This document shows positions 36,662-45,246 of a stretch of 64,000 nucleotides of DNA, one piece after another (the stretch's first letter is position 1; every line of letters starts with the position of its first letter). Source of the stretch: an uncultured Agathobacter sp. (lineage in GTDB: Bacteria > Bacillota > Clostridia > Lachnospirales > Lachnospiraceae); the NCBI GenBank assembly GCA_934307695.1, contig CAKRCS010000001.1, positions 1 through 64,000 of the forward strand, given 5' to 3'. Under the pieces are notes generated by a model. The model was not told the DNA's origin. It searched no databases and was given only the letters and a program-made list of their open reading frames with translations. The position numbers and the translations under genes were made by a program.

Positions 36662-37530
36662 AGCTTGTGATCGTGACCGGAATGTCCGGTGCAGGAAGAA
36701 GTACAGCGATGAAGATGATTGAAGATATGGGCTTTTTCTGTATCGACAATCTTCCAATCCCACTTTTGGATAAGCTGGTAGAGTTATCGGTAAATCTTGT
36801 TGAGCTGCAGAAAATCGCGATCGGAATCGATGTGCGAAACGGCAAGGGACTCAGCAGCATCAAGGATACGCTCGATCAGATGGATGCAAAGGGCATCTCG
36901 TATGAGATCCTGTACATGGATGCCGAGGATGAAGTGCTTTTAAAGCGCTACAAGGAGACGAGACGAAATCATCCGCTTGCGGCGGGCGAGCGGATCGACA
37001 AGGGCATTCAGGAGGAGCGCAAGGAGCTTTCCTACCTGAAAAGCCGGGCAAAATATATCATCGATACGAGCCGTTTGTTAACGCGCGAGCTTAAGGTGGA
37101 GCTGGAGAAGATCTTCGTACAGAATCAGGATTACAAGAACCTGTTCGTCACGATTCTTTCCTTCGGCTTTAAATATGGAATCCCGGCGGATTCCGACATC
37201 GTGATGGATGTGCGTTTTCTGCCGAACCCATATTATGTGGAGGAGCTTCGTCCAAAGACCGGCAACGATCCGGAGATCCAGAGCTATGTCATGCAGTACG
37301 CAGAGGCAAACGAATTTCTGGATAAGCTTGAGGATATGATCAACTTTTTGATCCCGAACTACATATCTGAGGGAAAGAACCAGCTTGTCATCTCCATCGG
37401 CTGTACCGGCGGAAAGCACCGCTCGGTAACGCTTGCCAACGAGCTTTACAAGCGGCTCGACGGCAAAAATGATTACGGACTGAAAGTAGAACACCGCGAT
37501 ATCGGAAAGGATGCACAAAGAGGAAAATAA
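36658..37530 (+). CDS. rapZ: RNase adapter/nucleotide-binding protein RapZ (YvcJ)
   Basis: A 290-residue P-loop protein of the RapZ/YvcJ family, which binds nucleotides and, in other bacteria, links RNA decay to cell-envelope sugar synthesis. Walker A is GMSGAGRST (Arg in place of the usual Lys), with FCIDNLP shortly after, and the C-terminal domain shows SIGCTGGKHRSV. ATG 36658 overlaps the murB stop as ATGA and follows AGGAG; a GTG at 36649 is less likely. The gene order rapZ-whiA-HPr is conserved in Firmicutes, though glmR (yvcK) is missing here. Confidence 0.94.
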   Translation: MKLVIVTGMSGAGRSTAMKMIEDMGFFCIDNLPIPLLDKLVELSVNLVELQKIAIGIDVRNGKGLSSIKDTLDQMDAKGISYEILYMDAEDEVLLKRYKETRRNHPLAAGERIDKGIQEERKELSYLKSRAKYIIDTSRLLTRELKVELEKIFVQNQDYKNLFVTILSFGFKYGIPADSDIVMDVRFLPNPYYVEELRPKTGNDPEIQSYVMQYAEANEFLDKLEDMINFLIPNYISEGKNQLVISIGCTGGKHRSVTLANELYKRLDGKNDYGLKVEHRDIGKDAQRGK

Positions 37531-37531
37531 C

Positions 37532-38398
37532 ATGTCTTTTTCAAGCGATGTAAAAGAGGAGCTGGCAAAGCAGTTCTCCAAGAGCAGGCATTGCCAGATC
37601 GCAGAGCTGGCGGGGATGCTCGAACTTGATGGCTGGGCGAATGAAAAGGGAACGGCCCTTGATCTTCATTCGGACAATTTTATGCTGATCCAGAAGTATG
37701 CACTTTTGATGAAGCAGATCTTTGCGGTGGATATTCATTATCCGCTGCGCCCGGAGGATGTAAAGCGTGTTCTGGAGACGCTTAAATGGCAGCCGGGACA
37801 GGTGGGAAGCGACCGGGCGAGCAGCCTGCTGCTCCAGAATACCTGCTGCCGCAGGGCTTTTATCAGAGGGGCTTTTCTGGCGGCGGGATCGATCAGCGAT
37901 CCGAACAAATCCTATCATTTTGAGATCGTGTGCATTACCATGGCGCAGGCAGCCCAGCTGCAGGAGATCATATCGGGATTTGAGGCGGAGGCAAGAATTG
38001 TTGAGCGCAAAGGGCATTATGTGGTGTACATAAAGGAAGGCTCCCAGATCGTGGATATGCTCAATGTCATGGAGGCATATGTCTCTTTGATGAAGCTGGA
38101 GAATGTCCGCATCTTAAAGGAGATGCGCAATTCAGTAAACAGAAAGGTAAACTGTGAGACTGCGAACATCAGCAAGACGGTAAATGCGGCGGTCAAGCAG
38201 ATCGAGGATATTACAAAGATCCGCGATGAGATCGGCTTTGACAATCTGCCCGATCATCTGCGGGAGATGGCGCTGCTGCGCCTGGAACATCCGGATGCCC
38301 CGCTGAAGGAGCTGGGGAATTATCTGGATCCTCCGGTTGGCAAATCGGGTGTGAACCATCGACTTCGGAGACTGTCGGAAATCGCAGACAGCCTATAA
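37532..38398 (+). CDS. whiA: DNA-binding protein WhiA
   Basis: A 288-residue protein with a LAGLIDADG-like N-terminal fold (CCRRAFIRGAFLAAGSISDP) and a C-terminal helix-turn-helix (LPDHLREMALLRLEHPDAPLKELG..PVGKSGVNHRLRRL). WhiA controls sporulation in Streptomyces and affects cell division and chromosome segregation in Bacillus. ATG 37532 follows AGAGGA; it directly follows rapZ. Confidence 0.94.
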   Translation: MSFSSDVKEELAKQFSKSRHCQIAELAGMLELDGWANEKGTALDLHSDNFMLIQKYALLMKQIFAVDIHYPLRPEDVKRVLETLKWQPGQVGSDRASSLLLQNTCCRRAFIRGAFLAAGSISDPNKSYHFEIVCITMAQAAQLQEIISGFEAEARIVERKGHYVVYIKEGSQIVDMLNVMEAYVSLMKLENVRILKEMRNSVNRKVNCETANISKTVNAAVKQIEDITKIRDEIGFDNLPDHLREMALLRLEHPDAPLKELGNYLDPPVGKSGVNHRLRRLSEIADSL

Positions 38399-38413
38399 GA
38401 AAGGGAGACTACT

Positions 38414-38662
38414 ATGAAAAAGAAAATCACGGTAAAAGCGTCTTCGGTGCTGGAGGCAAGACCGCTCGCAGAGCTTGTGGCACTTGCGGGAAAGTATAAA
38501 AGCAGCATCCGTATTACCATGGATGACCGCATGGTCAACGCAAAAAGTATCATGGGAATCATGGGTCTGGGATTAGATACAGGCAAACAGATCGTTCTTG
38601 AGGCGGAGGGAGACGATGCCAAAGAGGCGGTCGAGGCGATGGAGGAGTTTTTGACAACATGA
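38414..38662 (+). CDS. HPr-like protein lacking the active-site histidine (Crh-like)
   Basis: An 82-residue HPr-fold protein. The segment that normally reads GIHARPA is VLEARPL, so the phosphotransfer histidine is Glu14. The regulatory serine is kept in NAKSIMG (Ser45), followed by the usual GLGLDTG. It should not pass phosphate in the PTS but could be phosphorylated by HprK, as for Bacillus Crh, which has Gln at this site. Its place after whiA is the same as that of crh in the Bacillus yvc operon. AGGGAG ribosome site; its stop overlaps the next start (ATGA). A role with CcpA is inferred. Confidence 0.88.
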   Translation: MKKKITVKASSVLEARPLAELVALAGKYKSSIRITMDDRMVNAKSIMGIMGLGLDTGKQIVLEAEGDDAKEAVEAMEEFLTT

Positions 38663-39543
38663 GCGAAAAAGTTCTATTCATTTTTAATCCGCATTCGGGA
38701 AAAGGGCTGATCCGCGAGGAACTGCTGGATATTATCGACACGATGGTAAAGGCGGGCTTTGATCTTACCGTCTATACAACACAGGCGCAGGGCGATGCGA
38801 TCCAGAAGCTGGAGAAAGACGCCGGAAAATTTGATCGCATTATCTGCAGCGGCGGTGACGGAACACTTGATGAGGTAGTGACCGGAGTGATCCGAAGCGG
38901 TGCCAACGTGCCGATTGGCTACATTCCGGCGGGCAGCACCAACGACTTTGCCAATTCGCTGGGAATCCCGAAGGAGATGCTTCTGGCAGCGCAGACTGCG
39001 GTTGCCGGCAGCAGGTTCCCGTGCGACGTCGGCTATTTTAACGGAGACACATTCGTCTATGTAGCTGCATTCGGACTGTTCACGGAGGTATCCTACAAGA
39101 CCTCCCAGCAGATGAAGAATGCACTTGGACACGTTGCGTATATCCTTGAGGGAGTGAAGCATCTGCACGATATTCCATCCTGCCAGATGCAGGTGGAGTA
39201 TGACGGACAAGTCATCCAGGATACCTTTATCTTCGGAATGGTCACAAATTCTGTTTCCGTAGGTGGCTTTAAGGGAATTACCGGCAGTGATGTCAAGCTC
39301 GATGACGGTGTATTTGAGGTGACGCTGATCAAGAACCCGAAAAATCCGATCGAGCTCAATGAGATCCTTGCCTGCCTGACCAACCTGATTGATGACTCGG
39401 ATCTGATCTATACCTTTAAGACAAGCGAGATCCATTTTACCTCCAAAGAGAAGGTGGCGTGGACGTTAGACGGCGAATTTGGCGGCGAACATGAGACACT
39501 TGTTATCAAGAATCTCAAACAACGTGTGGAAATTTTTGTGTAG
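38659..39543 (+). CDS. Diacylglycerol/lipid kinase family protein
   Basis: A 294-residue soluble lipid kinase of the DagK/YegS family. The nucleotide-binding motifs are FNPHSGKG, SGGDGTLDEVV and IPAGSTNDFA; the C-terminal beta-sandwich holds GVFEVTLIKNP. In Firmicutes DgkB-type enzymes phosphorylate diacylglycerol during lipoteichoic acid turnover; other lipid substrates are possible. It overlaps the HPr-like gene by 4 bp. Confidence 0.9.
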   Translation: MSEKVLFIFNPHSGKGLIREELLDIIDTMVKAGFDLTVYTTQAQGDAIQKLEKDAGKFDRIICSGGDGTLDEVVTGVIRSGANVPIGYIPAGSTNDFANSLGIPKEMLLAAQTAVAGSRFPCDVGYFNGDTFVYVAAFGLFTEVSYKTSQQMKNALGHVAYILEGVKHLHDIPSCQMQVEYDGQVIQDTFIFGMVTNSVSVGGFKGITGSDVKLDDGVFEVTLIKNPKNPIELNEILACLTNLIDDSDLIYTFKTSEIHFTSKEKVAWTLDGEFGGEHETLVIKNLKQRVEIFV

Positions 39544-39606
39544 GACTTTATTTTTAAAGATAATTGTAATATAATCTAACTAACTTATGATTAGGAGGTT
39601 TGCAAT

Positions 39607-40470
39607 ATGTTAGTATCTGCAAAGGAAATGCTTGAAAAGGCAAAAGCCGGCCACTATGCAGTAGGCCAGTTCAATATCAACAACTTAGAGTGGACCAAGT
39701 CTGTTTTACTTACCGCACAGGAATTACAGTCACCGGTTATCCTTGGTGTATCTGAGGGTGCAGGCAAGTACATGACCGGCTTCAAGACCGTAGCTGCTAT
39801 GGTTAAGGCTATGGATGAGGAGCTTGGAATCACTGTTCCGGTTGCATTACACTTAGACCACGGAACATACGAAGGATGCTATAAGTGCATCAAGGCTGGA
39901 TTTACTTCCATCATGTTTGACGGATCTCACTACCCGATCGAAGAGAACATCGCAAAGACAAAGGAACTCGTTGCAGTTGCACATGGTCTGGGATTATCTA
40001 TCGAAGCTGAAGTTGGTTCCATCGGTGGAGAAGAGGACGGCGTTATCGGTATGGGCGAGTGCGCAGATCCTGACGAGTGCAAGATGGTTGCAGATCTTGG
40101 CGTAGACATGCTTGCAGCAGGTATCGGTAACATCCACGGAAAGTATCCGGCAAACTGGGCAGGACTCAGCTTTGAGACTCTTGATGCAATCCAGCAGAAG
40201 ACCGGTATCATGCCACTCGTTCTTCACGGCGGCACAGGTATCCCGGAGGATATGATCAAGAAGGCAATCGACCTTGGCGTTTCTAAGATCAACGTTAACA
40301 CCGAGTGCCAGTTATCTTTCGCAGATGCTACCCGTAAATATATCGAGGCAGGCAAGGATTTAGAGGGCAAGGGATTTGATCCTCGTAAGCTTCTTGCTCC
40401 TGGTGCTGATGCGATCAGAGCTACCGTTAAAGAGAAGATGGAATTATTCGGATCAGTAGGTAAGGCTTAA
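39607..40470 (+). CDS. fba: Class II fructose-bisphosphate aldolase
   Basis: Cleaves fructose-1,6-bisphosphate in glycolysis with a zinc ion. The 287-residue protein has the zinc-binding HLDHG, GSHYPIEENI, EAEVGSIGGEEDG, GNIHG and LHGGTG motifs. Codon use is strongly biased (GGT, AAC, ATC), as expected of a highly expressed gene. A TATAAT lies at 39570-39575 and AGGAGG precedes the start. It has a strong terminator. Tagatose-bisphosphate aldolase is a less likely alternative. Confidence 0.95.
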   Translation: MLVSAKEMLEKAKAGHYAVGQFNINNLEWTKSVLLTAQELQSPVILGVSEGAGKYMTGFKTVAAMVKAMDEELGITVPVALHLDHGTYEGCYKCIKAGFTSIMFDGSHYPIEENIAKTKELVAVAHGLGLSIEAEVGSIGGEEDGVIGMGECADPDECKMVADLGVDMLAAGIGNIHGKYPANWAGLSFETLDAIQQKTGIMPLVLHGGTGIPEDMIKKAIDLGVSKINVNTECQLSFADATRKYIEAGKDLEGKGFDPRKLLAPGADAIRATVKEKMELFGSVGKA

Positions 40471-40505
40471 TTTGGCAATATCTGAAAAGAGAATATAGGA
40501 CAAGC

Positions 40506-40549
40506 AAAGACCTCATGGGCGGAGCAATCCGTTTTGTGAGGTCTTTTTG
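40506..40549 (+). terminator. Terminator of fba
   Basis: AAAGACCTCA (40506-40515) pairs with TGAGGTCTTT (40537-40546), followed by TTG; the tail includes TTTTT. Confidence 0.9.
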
Positions 40550-40613
40550 TATGCAAGCAAATTTCCTTATATTATTAAGAAGAATATTTAAATTATAAGA
40601 TAGTTTGAAACAC

Positions 40614-40642
40614 TTGACTTAATTTCGTAAAGTTTATAGAAT
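40614..40642 (+). promoter_or_regulatory. Promoter of the first glnN
   Basis: TTGACT (40614-40619), 17-bp spacer, TAGAAT (40637-40642), 40 bp before the start codon. Confidence 0.6.
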
Positions 40643-40681
40643 TGCTATCAGATAGATTGATTGTGAAAGGAAGAAAACGGA

Positions 40682-42814
40682 ATGAACGAAAAAGAGTACT
40701 TCAATGTGGCTGACATTTTCGGAGAGAATGTATTTAACGATACCGTAATGCAGACCAGACTTCCAAAGAAGGTCTATAAGAAGCTGCATGATGTGATCGA
40801 GCAGGGCGGGGAGCTTGACCTTGAGACTGCGGATGTGATCGCACATGAGATGAAGGAGTGGGCAATCGAAAAGGGGGCAACCCATTACACTCACTGGTTT
40901 CAGCCACTTACCGGATTTACCGCGGAAAAGCATGATTCATTTATTTCAGCACCGATGGAAAACGGAAAGGTACTTATGAGTTTTTCCGGAAAGGAACTGA
41001 TCAAAGGAGAGACCGATGCATCCTCCTTCCCGTCCGGCGGGCTCCGCGCAACGGTTGAGGCGAGAGGATATACAGCGTGGGACTGCACTTCCCCGGCGTT
41101 TGTACGTCAGGATGCAGCAGGCGCAACGCTCTGCATCCCGACGGCATTCTGCTCCTACACAGGGGAGGCATTAGACCAGAAAACCCCGCTGCTCCGCTCC
41201 ATGGAGGCAATCAATGAGCAGGCGCTGCGTCTGCTCCGGCTGTTTGGCAACACCACCTCAAAAAAGGTCACACCATCGGTAGGGGCAGAGCAGGAATACT
41301 TTATTATTGACCGTGAGAAGTATCTGCAGCGCAAGGATCTCATCTTTGCGGGGCGCACGCTCTTTGGCGCAATGCCGCCAAAGGGACAGGAGATGGACGA
41401 TCACTATTTCGGAACGATCCGTGAGCGCATCGCTGCATATATGAAGGATGTCAATGTCGAACTGTGGAAGCTCGGCGTATCTGCAAAGACGCAGCACAAT
41501 GAGGTGGCTCCGGCACAGCATGAGCTTGCACCAATCTATGCGCAGTGCAACGTGGCGGTAGATCACAACCAGCTGATCATGGAGACATTAAAGAAGGTTG
41601 CCGGACGGCATGGGCTTCATTGCCTTTTGCATGAGAAGCCGTTTGCGGGTGTGAACGGATCCGGAAAGCATGATAACTGGTCACTTACCACGGATGACGG
41701 CATCAATCTGTTAGAGCCGGGCGACACCCCGCATGAAAACATCCAGTTCCTGCTGGTACTGACCTGCATCTTAAAGGCAGTCGACGAGCATGCGGCGCTG
41801 CTTCGCGCGTCTGCGGCAGATGTCGGAAACGATCACCGTCTTGGAGCTAACGAGGCGCCGCCGGCGATCATCTCTGCATTTCTGGGTGAGCAGCTGGAGG
41901 ATGTTATTGAGCAGCTTGTAAGTACAGGAGCCGCAACACACAGTCTGACCGGAAAGCGGTTAGATACTGGTGTAAAGACGCTCCCGGACTTCATGAAGGA
42001 TGCGACCGACCGCAACCGTACTTCACCGTTTGCATTTACCGGCAACAAGTTCGAGTTCCGTTCTGTCGGTTCCCAGGATTCGGTTGCGCAGGCGAATGTC
42101 GTTCTCAACACGATCGTTGCGGAGGCGTTCTGCGAGGCGTGCGATGAGCTTGAAAAGGCTGAAGATTTCTCCCTTGCGGTACATAACCTCATCAAGAAGT
42201 ATGCGACCGAGCATCAGCGCATCATCTTTAACGGAGACGGATATTCCAAGGAATGGGTAAAGGAAGCCGAGCGCAGGGGACTTCCGAACCTTAAGTCCAT
42301 GGTGGATGCAATACCGGCATATTTAGATCCAAAGAGCGTGGCAGCTTTTGAAAAGTTCGGCGTGTTCACTAAGGCTGAGCTGGAATCCCGTGTTGAGGTG
42401 GAATATGAGACTTACGCGAAGTCGATCAACATTGAGGGAAGGGCAATGATCGATATTGCAAGCAAGCAGATCATTCCGGCTGTCATCAGATATACGACCA
42501 TGCTTGGCAACTCGCTTGCCACGGTAAGGAATGCGTGCCCGGAGGCGGATGTCAGCGTGCAGACAGAGCTTCTGCTTGAGACAAGTGCGCTTCTGTCCGA
42601 CACGAAGGTGGCGCTTGCAAAGCTTACCGATGTTGTGGATCAGGCAAAGGAGATGCCGCGCGGCAAGGAGCAGGCAGTATTCTTCCATGAGAAGATCATC
42701 CCGGCGATGGCAGAGCTGCGCAGTCCGGTAGACGCGCTGGAGATGATCGTGGATAAAGAGATGTGGCCGATGCCAAGCTACGGCGATCTGTTATTTGAAG
42801 TATCTGCCTTATAG
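40682..42814 (+). CDS. glnN: Type III glutamine synthetase, copy 1
   Basis: Makes glutamine from glutamate, ammonia and ATP. The 710-residue length and motifs are those of GSIII: an N-terminal [16 protein letters not shown] segment, [35 protein letters not shown] and [16 protein letters not shown]. It is one of two tandem copies; in the first 140 residues I count 14 differences from copy 2, and the C-terminal third is more diverged. Copy 1 uses more GC-rich and rarer codons than copy 2, hinting at lower expression. Confidence 0.95.
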   Translation: MNEKEYFNVADIFGENVFNDTVMQTRLPKKVYKKLHDVIEQGGELDLETADVIAHEMKEWAIEKGATHYTHWFQPLTGFTAEKHDSFISAPMENGKVLMSFSGKELIKGETDASSFPSGGLRATVEARGYTAWDCTSPAFVRQDAAGATLCIPTAFCSYTGEALDQKTPLLRSMEAINEQALRLLRLFGNTTSKKVTPSVGAEQEYFIIDREKYLQRKDLIFAGRTLFGAMPPKGQEMDDHYFGTIRERIAAYMKDVNVELWKLGVSAKTQHNEVAPAQHELAPIYAQCNVAVDHNQLIMETLKKVAGRHGLHCLLHEKPFAGVNGSGKHDNWSLTTDDGINLLEPGDTPHENIQFLLVLTCILKAVDEHAALLRASAADVGNDHRLGANEAPPAIISAFLGEQLEDVIEQLVSTGAATHSLTGKRLDTGVKTLPDFMKDATDRNRTSPFAFTGNKFEFRSVGSQDSVAQANVVLNTIVAEAFCEACDELEKAEDFSLAVHNLIKKYATEHQRIIFNGDGYSKEWVKEAERRGLPNLKSMVDAIPAYLDPKSVAAFEKFGVFTKAELESRVEVEYETYAKSINIEGRAMIDIASKQIIPAVIRYTTMLGNSLATVRNACPEADVSVQTELLLETSALLSDTKVALAKLTDVVDQAKEMPRGKEQAVFFHEKIIPAMAELRSPVDALEMIVDKEMWPMPSYGDLLFEVSAL

Positions 42815-42894
42815 ATAAAATAACCAAAATTGTACAAAAATTTAAAAAATATAAGCAGTTTTTGCACAAAACTTAATTTTTTACAAAAAGGGGC

Positions 42895-42923
42895 TTGCAT
42901 TTTGAAAGTGTATGGAGTATCTT
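42895..42923 (+). promoter_or_regulatory. Candidate promoter of the second glnN
   Basis: TTGCAT (42895-42900), 17-bp spacer, TATCTT (42918-42923). It overlaps an inverted repeat (CTTGCATTT at 42894-42902 with AAATGCAAG at 42924-42932) that brackets the promoter and could be an operator. Confidence 0.45.
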
Positions 42924-42953
42924 AAATGCAAGCAAATAATAAATGACTTGAAC

Positions 42954-42990
42954 GAAGGCGTTCCAACGGGAGTTGGAATGCCTTCTTTTG
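42954..42990 (+). promoter_or_regulatory. Leader terminator ahead of the second glnN
   Basis: A near-perfect 14-bp stem (42954-42967 with 42972-42985, loop GGGA) followed by TTTTG. It is 140 nt past the copy 1 stop and 29 nt before the copy 2 start, downstream of a candidate promoter, so it may be an attenuator as well as a terminator. Confidence 0.75.
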
Positions 42991-43018
42991 TTATAGTCAA
43001 AAGAAAGGGGATTTGAAA

Positions 43019-45142
43019 ATGAGCGAACAGGAATACTTCAACGTAGCAGACATTTTCGGTGAAAATGTATTCAACGATGCAGTGATGCAGGAACGGCTTC
43101 CAAAGAAGGTTTACAAGAAGCTTCACGAGGTTATGGAAGAGGGAAGCGAACTTGACCTTGAGACCGCGGATGTGATCGCACATGAGATGAAGGAGTGGGC
43201 AATCGAGAAAGGGGCAACCCATTACACACATTGGTTCCAGCCACTTACCGGAGTTACCGCAGAGAAGCATGATTCCTTTATTACTTCACCAATGCCAAAC
43301 GGCAAGGTGCTGATGAGCTTTTCCGGCAAGGAACTCATCAAAGGAGAGCCGGATGCGTCCTCCTTCCCATCTGGTGGACTTCGCGCAACCTTCGAGGCAA
43401 GAGGATATACAGCCTGGGATTGTACTTCACCGGCTTTTGTAAGACAGGATGCCGCAGGTGCAACACTTTGCATCCCGACAGCGTTCTGCTCCTACACAGG
43501 TGAGGCACTCGACCAGAAGACACCGCTTCTTCGTTCCATGGAAGCAATCAACGATCAGGCACTCCGCCTGTTAAAGCTGTTTGGCAATACAACCTCCAGA
43601 AAGGTTACCCCTTCTGTTGGACCGGAGCAGGAATACTTCATCGTAGACCGCGAGAAATATTTAAAGAGAAAAGACTTAATCTTCACCGGACGTACCTTAT
43701 TCGGAGCAATGCCTCCGAAGGGACAGGAGATGGACGATCATTACTTCGGAGCAATCCGTGAGCGTATCGCCGCCTACATGAGAGATGTCAACAAAGAACT
43801 TTGGAAGCTCGGCGTAGCCGCAAAGACACAGCACAACGAGGTAGCACCGGCACAGCATGAGCTGGCTCCGATCTACGCAGAGTGCAATGTCGCAGTTGAC
43901 CACAACCAGCTTACCATGGAGACCTTAAAAAAGGTTGCTGGACGTCACGGCTTACAGTGCTTACTGCATGAGAAGCCATTTGCAGGTGTAAATGGTTCCG
44001 GAAAGCACAACAACTGGTCCATTACCACAGATGATGGAATCAATCTGTTAGATCCGGGTGAGACACCACATGAGAACCTTCAGTTCCTGCTGGTACTTAC
44101 CTGTGTACTAAAGGCAATCGATAACCATGCTGCACTCCTTCGTGCGTCAGCGGCTGATGTAGGAAACGATCACAGACTTGGAGCAAATGAGGCACCGCCG
44201 GCAATCCTCTCCGTTTATCTCGGCGACCAGCTTGAGGATGTCATCGATCAGCTCGTAAGCACAGGAGCTGCAACACACAGCCTTGAGGGTGCAAAGCTTG
44301 AGACCGGTGTTAAGACGATCCCGGATTTCATGAAGGATGCAACCGACCGTAACCGTACTTCACCATTTGCATTTACCGGAAATAAGTTCGAGTTCCGTAT
44401 GGTTGGTTCACAGGATTCCGTAGCACAGCCGAACATCGTATTGAATACGATCGTTGCAGAGGCATTTTCCGATGCATGTGACATACTGGAGAAGGCAGAT
44501 GATTTTGAGACTGCTGTACATGATCTGATCAAGGAGCAGGCAATCGCTCATCAGAGAGTTGTATTCAACGGAAACGGCTACTCCGATGAATGGGTTGAGG
44601 AAGCAGCAAGACGTGGTCTTCCGAATATCAAGTCCATGGTAGAAGCAATCCCGGCATACATTGCTCCGGAATCTGTTGCAGCTTTTGAGCGGTTTGGTGT
44701 ATTTACCGAGACCGAGCTTAAGTCCCGTGTTGAGATTGAATATGAGACCTACGCAAAGACCATCAACATCGAGGCTAAGGCAATGATCGACATCGCAGGC
44801 AAGCAGATCATTCCGGCAGTCATCAAGTACACGACCGAGCTTGCAGCTTCACTTTCCGCAGTCAGAAGTGCCTGCGAGAGCGCAGACGTAAGCGTACAGA
44901 CCGAGCTTTTGGAGGAGACTTCCGCACTGTTGTCCGATACCAAGGTTGCACTTGCAAAGCTGGAGGATCTTGTAGCAGAAGGCGGTGCAATGGAAGAGGG
45001 CAAAGAGCAGGCAGCTTACTATCATGATGAAGTTACCGTTGCAATGGAAACGCTCCGTACACCGGTTGATAAGCTTGAGATGATCGTTGACAAAGAGCTT
45101 TGGCCAATGCCTTCTTACGGCGATTTACTTTTTGAAGTATAA
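43019..45142 (+). CDS. glnN: Type III glutamine synthetase, copy 2
   Basis: The 707-residue paralogue of the preceding gene, with all GSIII motifs intact ([51 protein letters not shown]). Codons are strongly biased to GCA, GGT and AAC-type triplets, suggesting that this is the main, highly expressed enzyme. ATG 43019 follows AAAGGGG; a TTG two codons upstream is less likely. A terminator hairpin in its leader and one after it suggest control by attenuation. The ammonium transporter follows. Confidence 0.95.
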   Translation: MSEQEYFNVADIFGENVFNDAVMQERLPKKVYKKLHEVMEEGSELDLETADVIAHEMKEWAIEKGATHYTHWFQPLTGVTAEKHDSFITSPMPNGKVLMSFSGKELIKGEPDASSFPSGGLRATFEARGYTAWDCTSPAFVRQDAAGATLCIPTAFCSYTGEALDQKTPLLRSMEAINDQALRLLKLFGNTTSRKVTPSVGPEQEYFIVDREKYLKRKDLIFTGRTLFGAMPPKGQEMDDHYFGAIRERIAAYMRDVNKELWKLGVAAKTQHNEVAPAQHELAPIYAECNVAVDHNQLTMETLKKVAGRHGLQCLLHEKPFAGVNGSGKHNNWSITTDDGINLLDPGETPHENLQFLLVLTCVLKAIDNHAALLRASAADVGNDHRLGANEAPPAILSVYLGDQLEDVIDQLVSTGAATHSLEGAKLETGVKTIPDFMKDATDRNRTSPFAFTGNKFEFRMVGSQDSVAQPNIVLNTIVAEAFSDACDILEKADDFETAVHDLIKEQAIAHQRVVFNGNGYSDEWVEEAARRGLPNIKSMVEAIPAYIAPESVAAFERFGVFTETELKSRVEIEYETYAKTINIEAKAMIDIAGKQIIPAVIKYTTELAASLSAVRSACESADVSVQTELLEETSALLSDTKVALAKLEDLVAEGGAMEEGKEQAAYYHDEVTVAMETLRTPVDKLEMIVDKELWPMPSYGDLLFEV

Positions 45143-45165
45143 AGGGAATAAAAAACAATAAACGA

Positions 45166-45220
45166 AGAGACTTTTTTCGAACCACGAAGCGGTGGCAGCA
45201 GGGAAAAGTCTCTTTTTTTA
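45166..45220 (+). terminator. Terminator/attenuator between glnN and amt
   Basis: AGAGACTTTT (45166-45175) pairs with AAAAGTCTCT (45204-45213), followed by TTTTTT; an inner CCAC/GTGG hairpin sits in the loop. It begins 23 bp after the glnN stop and ends about 27 bp before amt, with no separate amt promoter visible, so amt expression probably depends on read-through. Confidence 0.85.
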
Positions 45221-45246
45221 TAAAAAGGAATTAGGAGGAAAAGATT

